Assembly (NCBI RefSeq): GCF_002846365.1
Contig: NZ_PJMW01000002.1
Span: forward strand, 3,906,001-3,970,000
Origin: Nocardia fluminea
Lineage (GTDB): Bacteria; Actinomycetota; Actinomycetes; Mycobacteriales; Mycobacteriaceae
DNA: 64,000 nt
Reading direction: 5' to 3'
Below are positions 36,205 through 64,000 of this stretch, piece after piece (the stretch's first letter is position 1; each line of letters starts with the position of its first letter). The position numbers and the translations under genes are program-made. The notes under the pieces are model-generated. The model made no database searches. It had not been told where the DNA came from and saw only the letters and a list, made by a program, of their open reading frames with translations.

Positions 36205-36966
36205 CTAAGTGGTGAGCCAGATCGCCTCGGCGGCAAGGGTTCCCAGCTCGGTGGGAGCCTCGGACGAGGCGATGTGGACGGCGATGGTGCCAGCGAAATC
36301 GCGACGTTCGGCCACCTCGATGGAGGTGTCGAGAGCGATGCCGACGGAGTCGAAATAGCGCAGCATCGCGGGGTCGGAGTCGGAAATGCGGGCCACCCGG
36401 CCGGATTCGCCCGCGGCGAAGTCGCTGAGCTGGCGGGCGGGCGGAGTGGGGACGGCGCCGTCGGTGGACGGGATGGGATCGCCGTGCGGGTCGCGGTCGG
36501 GGTGGCCGAGTTTCGCGTCGATCCGGGACATCAGCAGATCGGACACGGCGTGTTCGAGCACCTCGGCCTCGTCGTGTACTTCGTCCCAGCCGTAGCCGAG
36601 TTCGTTCACCAGGAACGTCTCGATCAGCCGGTGCCTGCGCACCATCGCGACCGCGGCGCGACGGCCGTGGTCGGTCAGGGTGATCGCGCCGTAGCGGGCG
36701 TGCTCGACCAAGCCCTGATCGGTGAGCTTGCGCACCGCCTCCGACACCGTCGAGGCCGACACGCCGATTCGCTCGGCCAGCAACTTGGTCGAGACCTTCT
36801 CCTGCGACCACTCCTGGGCGGTCCAGATGACCTTCAGATAATCCTGTGCCACCGCCGACAGTTCGGGAGCGATCGTAGGGCTGAGTTCGGCCTGCTCGGC
36901 GGGTTGCGTCAGCGCGCTGCGGGTCGCGACATCTCGTTTAGCTGGCACATCACCAATGTTAGGCAT
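36205..36966 (-). CDS. mntR: DtxR/MntR family metal-dependent repressor (SirR-like)
   Basis: 253 residues. Helix-turn-helix STKLLAERIGVSASTVSEAVRKLTDQGLVEHA, then a metal-binding dimerization domain with RRHRLIETFLVNELGYGWDEVHDEAEVLEHAVSDLL, and a FeoA/SH3-like C-terminal domain (SGRVARISDSDPAMLRYFDSVGIAL). In M. tuberculosis sirR/mntR lies close to ribF and rpsO in the same way. It should repress manganese (or iron) uptake genes when metal is bound. The ATG at 36966 is the first start in the conserved frame, but the N-terminal 30 residues are not conserved, so GTG 36948 or a later start is possible. Confidence 0.88.
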   Translation of the reverse strand: MPNIGDVPAKRDVATRSALTQPAEQAELSPTIAPELSAVAQDYLKVIWTAQEWSQEKVSTKLLAERIGVSASTVSEAVRKLTDQGLVEHARYGAITLTDHGRRAAVAMVRRHRLIETFLVNELGYGWDEVHDEAEVLEHAVSDLLMSRIDAKLGHPDRDPHGDPIPSTDGAVPTPPARQLSDFAAGESGRVARISDSDPAMLRYFDSVGIALDTSIEVAERRDFAGTIAVHIASSEAPTELGTLAAEAIWLTT

Positions 36967-37068
36967 CCCTGGCCCGAATGACACATCGGCGAACCGGCAC
37001 GGCGCGCACCGGCGATCCGGCGCACACCGGAATTCTGTTCGGGCATCGCTTTGCGTAGGCTTCGCTCT

Positions 37069-38037
37069 GTGCAGAGATGGCGAAGTCTCGACGACGTGCC
37101 CGCGGACTGGGGGCGTTGCGTTCTCACGATCGGCGTGTTCGACGGGGTACATCGGGGGCACGCGCAGCTGATCAGCCGCGCGGTCGCCGCGGCGGAGAAG
37201 CGCGGAGTGCGCTCGGTTCTGATGACCTTCGATCCGCACCCGATGGAAGTGGTGCGACCCGGTTCGCATCCCGCACAGCTGACCACGCTGACCCGCCGCG
37301 CGGAGCTGGCCGAGGAACTCGGGATCGACGTGTTCTGCGTGATGCCGTTCACCCAGGAGTTCATGAAGCTCACCCCGTCCGAATACGTGCACGATCTGCT
37401 GGTCGAGCGTCTGCACGTCACCGAGGTAGTCGTCGGCGACAATTTCACCTTCGGCAAGAAGGCCGCGGGCACCGTCGACACGATGCGCGAACTCGGCGAG
37501 CGGTTCGGCTTCGAGGTCGACGGGGTGACCCTGCTCGGCGAACACGCCGTCACTTTCTCCTCCACCTACATCCGCGCCTGCGTCGACGCGGGCGACATGA
37601 CCGCGGCCGCCGAGGCGCTGGGACGTCCGCATCGCGTCGAAGGCGTGGTCGTGCACGGGGACGGTCGCGGTCGCGGGCTCGGATACCCCACCGCCAATGT
37701 CGCCCCGCCGATGCACGCCGCGATCCCGGCCGACGGGGTGTACGCGGGCTGGTTCACCGTGCTCGGGGCCGGGCCCGCCATCGGTAACGCCGCACCGGGC
37801 GAGCGCGCGATGGCCGCGATCTCGGTGGGCACCAATCCCACGTTCTCGGGCCGCTCACGGACCGTCGAGGCGTTCGTTCTCGACGGTGAGGCCGATCTGT
37901 ACGGCCAGCATGTCGGTGTCGATTTCGTCGAACAACTGCGCGGGATGCGCAAATTCGATTCCATCGACGACCTGGTCGAAGCGATGGGTCGCGACGTCGA
38001 AGCCGCGCGCAAGGTCCTCACCGCCGCCGACGCCTGA
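37069..38037 (+). CDS. ribF: Bifunctional riboflavin kinase/FAD synthetase
   Basis: 322 residues. The FMN adenylyltransferase half begins CVLTIGVFDGVHRGHAQLI with the HxGH-type nucleotide motif; the C-terminal riboflavin kinase half contains VHGDGRGRGLGYPTANV and AAISVGTNPTFSGRSRTVEAFVLD. It makes FMN and FAD from riboflavin. The GTG at 37069 gives the mycobacterial N-terminus (QRWRSLDDVPADWGR); TAGGCT ends 7 nt before it and no ribosome site is present, so the transcript is probably leaderless. Confidence 0.95.
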   Translation: MQRWRSLDDVPADWGRCVLTIGVFDGVHRGHAQLISRAVAAAEKRGVRSVLMTFDPHPMEVVRPGSHPAQLTTLTRRAELAEELGIDVFCVMPFTQEFMKLTPSEYVHDLLVERLHVTEVVVGDNFTFGKKAAGTVDTMRELGERFGFEVDGVTLLGEHAVTFSSTYIRACVDAGDMTAAAEALGRPHRVEGVVVHGDGRGRGLGYPTANVAPPMHAAIPADGVYAGWFTVLGAGPAIGNAAPGERAMAAISVGTNPTFSGRSRTVEAFVLDGEADLYGQHVGVDFVEQLRGMRKFDSIDDLVEAMGRDVEAARKVLTAADA

Positions 38038-38043
38038 GCCCGA

Positions 38044-38074
38044 TTCACCTCGGCCGTTGAGGGTCGAGTAGAGT
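38044..38074 (+). promoter_or_regulatory. Possible rpsO promoter
   Basis: TTCACC (38044-38049) and TAGAGT (38069-38074) with a 19-bp spacer, about 90 bp before rpsO. The -10 fits TANNNT; the -35 is poor. Confidence 0.3.
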
Positions 38075-38164
38075 GGCTCCTCGGGTTTGCTGCGGTCCGC
38101 GGTGGCGCCCATCCCGGGTAACCGGACCTTCGAGCGCGGAACTGAAAAATAGGAGTCGAGCCAC

Positions 38165-38434
38165 ATGGCGCTGACCACTGAGCAGAAGTCGGCAATTCTC
38201 GCCGAATACGGCCTGCACCCCAAGGACACCGGCTCGCCGGAGGCGCAGATCGCGCTGCTGTCGAAGCGGATCTCGGACCTGACCGAGCACCTGAAGCAGC
38301 ACAAGCACGATCACCACACCCGGCACGGCCTGCTGGCCCTGATCGGTCGTCGTCGCCGCCTGTCGAAGTACCTGCAGGCCAACGACATCAACCGCTACCG
38401 CTCGCTCATCGAGCGTCTCGGCCTGCGCCGCTGA
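38165..38434 (+). CDS. rpsO: 30S ribosomal protein S15
   Basis: 89 residues, complete. [36 protein letters not shown] and [25 protein letters not shown] are the S15 signature; it binds 16S rRNA at the helix 20-22 junction early in 30S assembly. AGGAG lies upstream of the ATG. As in most bacteria the next gene is pnp. Confidence 0.98.
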   Translation: MALTTEQKSAILAEYGLHPKDTGSPEAQIALLSKRISDLTEHLKQHKHDHHTRHGLLALIGRRRRLSKYLQANDINRYRSLIERLGLRR

Positions 38435-38847
38435 TCTCGTCCGGACACGCCTCCTAGCTGAGGCGGTCGCTCAATAGCCAACGCGAAGAAGTACACTTCT
38501 TCTCGTTGGCTATTCGTGTATTCGGGGACCATCGGGTTCCCGGCTGCATTACAACATGTGACAGCCGTGTGCATCCGTCCGCGTGGCGTCGGTCTTCGGT
38601 AGTGGCCTTTCGGCAGGCGTTGTTCTCGCCGCCGTCGGGCTTCGATCGATGATCGCCTCCGCGTCGCCCCTCGTGTGGAATGTTCCAGTAAAGGGGAAAG
38701 GCCGGGTGCTGCGCGTGGCAGCCAGGAGGGTTTCCACGTGTCCGTGTCCGGTACGGCTGACGACAGCTGGGTTCGCGCCCACCAGGGGAAATGTACGCCT
38801 GGAAACGGCAGCGCGACCAGCGAGACGAGAGGTCGAGAGAAGAGAAT
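38435..38847 (+). other. rpsO-pnp intergenic leader
   Basis: 413 bp. It holds the long hairpin at 38473-38514, a small palindrome TGGAA-TG-TTCCA (38676-38687) and a purine-rich ribosome site (GAGAAGAGA) before pnp. No convincing gene is present; a 93-codon frame from 38583 runs into pnp out of frame and has no protein-like composition. A pnp promoter may lie here, but none is clear. Confidence 0.5.
38473..38514 (+). terminator. 20-bp hairpin between rpsO and pnp
   Basis: Arms 38473-38492 and 38495-38514 pair along 20 positions with a single C/T mismatch. Its stem is unusually AT-rich for this genome. It could terminate rpsO transcripts or be an RNase III cleavage site, as known for the rpsO-pnp interval of E. 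coli and Streptomyces. Confidence 0.65.
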
Positions 38848-41121
38848 ATGACGCAGACAACTGAACGCCCTACGACTGCGGTCGAGGTCGAGCCCGGAGT
38901 TTTCGAGTCGGTCGCGCTGATCGACAACGGTAGCTTCGGCACCCGCACCATCCGCTTCGAGACCGGCCGTCTGGCCAAGCAGGCCGCGGGTTCCGTCGCC
39001 GCTTACCTGGACGACGAGACCATGCTGCTGTCGGCGACCACCGCCGGTAAGTACCCCAAGGACCAGTTCGACTTCTTCCCGCTGACGGTCGACGTCGAAG
39101 AGCGCATGTACGCCGCGGGTCGCATCCCCGGCTCGTTCTTCCGCCGCGAGGGCCGCCCCTCCACCGACGCGATCCTGACCTGCCGCCTGATCGACCGGCC
39201 GCTGCGCCCGACCTTCATCGACGGTCTGCGCAACGAGATCCAGGTCGTCGTGACGGTCCTGAGCCTCAACCCGGCCGACCTCTACGACGTGGTGGCCATC
39301 AACGCCGCCTCGGCGTCGACTCAGCTCTCGGGCATCCCGTTCTCCGGCCCGATCGGCGGCGTCCGCGTCGCCCTCATCGGTGACCAGTGGGTCGCGTTCC
39401 CGACCGTCGAGCAGCTCGAAGGCGCCGTGTTCGACATGGTCGTCGCCGGCCGCGTCACCGACACCGGCGACGTCGCCATCATGATGGTCGAGGCCGAGGC
39501 CACCGACAAGGTCATCGCGCTGATCGAAGACGGTGCGCAGGCGCCGACCGAGGCCGTGGTGGCCCAGGGTCTGGAAGCCGCCAAGCCGTTCATCGCGCGC
39601 CTGGTCCGCGCCCAGGCCGACCTGGCCTCGCTGGCTGCCAAGCCGACCCAGGAGTTCCCGCTCTTCCCGCCGTACGGCCCCGACGTGTTCGAGGCTGTCG
39701 AGGGCACCTCGAAGGTCGAGCTGAACGAGGCACTGAGCATCGCCGACAAGCAGGCCCGCGAGGCCCGCATCGACGAGATCAAGGCCGAGGTGCTCGCCCG
39801 TCTGGGTGAGGACTTCACCGGTCGCGAGAAGGAACTGGGTGCCGCGTTCCGCTCGGTCACCAAGAAGCTGGTTCGCCAGCGCATCCTCACCGACGGTTTC
39901 CGCATCGACGGTCGTGGCCTGGCGGACATCCGTCAGCTCTCCGCCGAGGTCGACGTGATCCCGCGCGCCCACGGTTCGGCGATCTTCGAGCGCGGCGAGA
40001 CCCAGATCATGGGCGTCACCACCCTCGACATGGTGAAGATGGCGCAGCAGGTCGACTCGCTCGGCCCGGAGACGTCCAAGCGCTACATGCACCACTACAA
40101 CTTCCCGCCGTTCTCCACCGGCGAGACCGGTCGCGTCGGTTCGCCGAAGCGTCGCGAGATCGGCCACGGCGCGCTCGCCGAGCGTGCGCTGATGCCGGTG
40201 CTGCCCTCGCAGGAGGAGTTCCCCTACGCCATCCGTCAGGTCTCGGAGGCGCTGAGCTCCAACGGCTCCACCTCGATGGGTTCGGTCTGTGCCTCGACGC
40301 TGTCGCTGCTCAACGCCGGTGTGCCGCTGAAGGCGCCGGTCGCGGGTATCGCCATGGGTCTGGTGTCCGACACCATCACCAACGACAAGGGTGAGGACGA
40401 GGTCCGCTACGTCGCGCTCACCGACATCCTCGGTGCCGAGGATGCCTTCGGCGACATGGACTTCAAGGTTGCCGGTACCCGTGACTTCGTCACCGCCCTG
40501 CAGCTGGACACCAAGCTCGACGGCATCCCCTCGCAGGTGCTGGCCGGTGCGCTGAACCAGGCGCACGACGCCCGCACCACCATCCTGGACGTGATGGCCG
40601 AGGCCATCACCGACCCCGACGAGATGAGCCCCTACGCCCCGCGCGTGACCGCCATCAAGATCCCGGTCGACAAGATCGGCGAGGTCATCGGGCCCAAGGG
40701 CAAGATGATCAACCAGATCACCGAGGAAACCGGCGCCAACATCTCCATCGAGGATGACGGCACCGTGTTCGTCGGTGCGACCGATGGGCCCTCGGCCCAG
40801 GCCGCGATCGACATGATCAACGCCATCGCCAACCCGCAGCTGCCCAAGGTCGGCGAGCGCTTCCTCGGCACGGTCGTCAAGACCACCGCCTTCGGCGCGT
40901 TCGTGTCGCTCCTGCCGGGCCGCGACGGTCTGGTGCACATCTCCAAGCTGGGCAACGGCAAGCGCGTGGCCAAGGTCGAAGACGTGGTCAACGTCGGCGA
41001 CAAGCTGCGCGTGGAGATCGCCGATATCGACAACCGCGGCAAGATCTCGCTCGTCCCGGTCGAGGACGAGGCCGCTGCCGCCGAGCCGGCCGCTGTCGAG
41101 GAGACCACCGACGCCGAGTAG
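38848..41121 (+). CDS. pnp: Polyribonucleotide nucleotidyltransferase (PNPase/GpsI)
   Basis: 757 residues from the ATG at 38848; the frame extends 19 codons further but without a ribosome site. Two RNase PH domains (first about 20-240, second about 330-560 with [20 protein letters not shown], the catalytic acidic stretch), then a KH domain ([20 protein letters not shown]) and an S1 domain ([33 protein letters not shown]). It degrades RNA phosphorolytically and can add 3' tails. A strong terminator follows. Confidence 0.97.
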   Translation: MTQTTERPTTAVEVEPGVFESVALIDNGSFGTRTIRFETGRLAKQAAGSVAAYLDDETMLLSATTAGKYPKDQFDFFPLTVDVEERMYAAGRIPGSFFRREGRPSTDAILTCRLIDRPLRPTFIDGLRNEIQVVVTVLSLNPADLYDVVAINAASASTQLSGIPFSGPIGGVRVALIGDQWVAFPTVEQLEGAVFDMVVAGRVTDTGDVAIMMVEAEATDKVIALIEDGAQAPTEAVVAQGLEAAKPFIARLVRAQADLASLAAKPTQEFPLFPPYGPDVFEAVEGTSKVELNEALSIADKQAREARIDEIKAEVLARLGEDFTGREKELGAAFRSVTKKLVRQRILTDGFRIDGRGLADIRQLSAEVDVIPRAHGSAIFERGETQIMGVTTLDMVKMAQQVDSLGPETSKRYMHHYNFPPFSTGETGRVGSPKRREIGHGALAERALMPVLPSQEEFPYAIRQVSEALSSNGSTSMGSVCASTLSLLNAGVPLKAPVAGIAMGLVSDTITNDKGEDEVRYVALTDILGAEDAFGDMDFKVAGTRDFVTALQLDTKLDGIPSQVLAGALNQAHDARTTILDVMAEAITDPDEMSPYAPRVTAIKIPVDKIGEVIGPKGKMINQITEETGANISIEDDGTVFVGATDGPSAQAAIDMINAIANPQLPKVGERFLGTVVKTTAFGAFVSLLPGRDGLVHISKLGNGKRVAKVEDVVNVGDKLRVEIADIDNRGKISLVPVEDEAAAAEPAAVEETTDAE

Positions 41122-41142
41122 GCGTCGCTCTCGCTGACCGCC

Positions 41143-41173
41143 GAAACCCCCGCCGTTCCATGGCGGGGGTTTC
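41143..41173 (+). terminator. Terminator after pnp
   Basis: Perfect 12-bp stem GAAACCCCCGCC (41143-41154) with its complement (41162-41173), 7-nt loop, followed by a T-rich GTCGTTT. It separates the rpsO-pnp unit from the synthetase. Confidence 0.85.
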
Positions 41174-41715
41174 GTCGTTTCCGGGCCTCGGGCGTGTTCG
41201 TGACCTGGATCACGATGATGCAACGGTGATGCAACGTTATCTCGCCTAGTGTGACCGGACACAGTAAGAAACTGTGTCGACAGCCGTGCCGCCGCCCACC
41301 CGGAGAGGCGGGAGGACCGCTGTCGGCTCGGCGTACGCGGTCGGATCGCTGGACCGTTTCTCAGCGCCGGAAAGTGAGTCGCCCAGCCGTGATTTTGACT
41401 GAATCTGGTCCGGTTTATTATTGAAACGAATACGCTTCTCCTCGTGTTCGGACGCGTGGTTCAGGTGTCGGGGTTGACGATGGAGGTCGGGAGATAACCG
41501 AGTCATTGCTGGTTGCGTGGCGGCGAGCCGGATTGCCGCGATCGTGTCATAGCCGATCGCGCTGAATCCGGGGTGAGTGGGCGGATTTCGGGCAGGGTGC
41601 CCGAGGTTGGCCGCCCCCGCGCCGATCCCGTCACCCGGTGCGAGCCGGGGGAGTTCCGAGAGTTTGTGCGGCCCGCGTGGCGTTACCCGCGGCCGGTAAT
41701 GGAAGGCAGTGTGCG
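41174..41715 (+). other. Control region of the NRPS gene
   Basis: 542 bp with no gene. It contains a CRP-like palindrome and paired direct repeats near its start (listed next), a GACACAGT-AAGAA-ACTGTGTC hairpin at 41258-41278, and an AT-richer patch at 41390-41440. GGAAGG at 41701-41706 serves as ribosome site. No -10/-35 pair is convincing. Confidence 0.5.
41199..41236. promoter_or_regulatory. CRP-like palindrome followed by two TGATGCAACG repeats
   Basis: CGTGA-N6-TCACG at 41199-41214 is a perfect match to the actinobacterial CRP/GlxR half-site form. TGATGCAACG follows at 41216-41225 and 41227-41236, one helical turn apart. Together they make a compact composite site about 500 bp upstream of the synthetase start. 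Confidence 0.45.

Positions 41716-64000
<22,285 letters not shown>

Noticed and set aside
36967..37716. Upstream extension of the mntR frame
   Set aside because: It is antisense to ribF and has no similarity to the DtxR family.
38583..38864. 93-codon plus-strand frame in the rpsO-pnp gap
   Set aside because: It overlaps the pnp start out of frame, has no ribosome site and no protein-like pattern.

Overview
The window is high-GC actinobacterial DNA and most likely comes from Nocardia or a close relative. The Sfp/EntD-type phosphopantetheinyl transferase at 29423-30094 reads very like the nocardial Npt/PptT proteins. The housekeeping order (proS ... rimP-nusA-ylxR-infB-DUF503-rbfA-DHH phosphatase ... 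dinF-like MATE ... pptH-pptT-truB ... mntR/sirR ... ribF-rpsO-pnp) is the Corynebacteriales order known from Mycobacterium tuberculosis, with local insertions. Several starts (LysE, proS, fadE, ribF) have a TANNNT box 6-8 nt upstream and no Shine-Dalgarno, the leaderless pattern common in this order. No rRNA, tRNA, insertion sequence or CRISPR array was seen.

Layout. 1-6.3 kb: small metabolic and regulatory genes (PucR-type regulator fragment, LysE exporter, NADP-binding reductase, HD hydrolase, a divergent DJ-1/LysR pair, an ArsR-VOC operon with its operator inside its promoter, YaaA). 6.3-9.4 kb: an ectoine-type ABC importer (ehuBCDA) facing proS. 11.5-14.3 kb: a four-gene cassette with type VII secretion accessory character (YbaB-like, EspC-like, a WXG-like larger protein, a membrane protein). 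14.4-17.4 kb: a FadE and two ferritin-like DUF4439 proteins, one a lipoprotein. 17.5-24.7 kb: the translation and ribosome-assembly operon. 24.7-36 kb: transporters, an ABM monooxygenase/ArsR pair, PptH-PptT-TruB, a flavoprotein, a LuxR regulator, two head-to-head broken genes (F420-type nitroreductase and TetR remnants), a four-EF-hand protein and a lipoprotein. 36-41 kb: MntR/SirR, RibF, S15, PNPase.

41.7-64 kb is one continuous reading frame, still open at the window edge (7,428 codons visible), for a giant non-ribosomal peptide synthetase: A-T then six C-A-T modules, the seventh cut by the window. No epimerization or thioesterase domain is present in the visible part. Hand-read specificity codes give Ser - ? 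- Gln-like - ? - Ser - ? - Gln-like, which suggests a duplicated block of four modules. The phosphopantetheinyl transferase and its antagonist hydrolase lie 12-13 kb upstream and could control carrier-protein loading.

The most unusual observation is that many A and C domains of this synthetase carry in-frame low-complexity insertions, two of them built from clean tandem repeats: a 6-bp repeat encoding a (Gly/Glu-Ala)n tract of about 128 residues in module 5, and an 18-bp repeat encoding Ala-Leu-x-Gly-x-x units just before the hinge of the module 7 adenylation domain, running off the window. They look like length-variable tracts inserted in loops of an otherwise intact assembly line.
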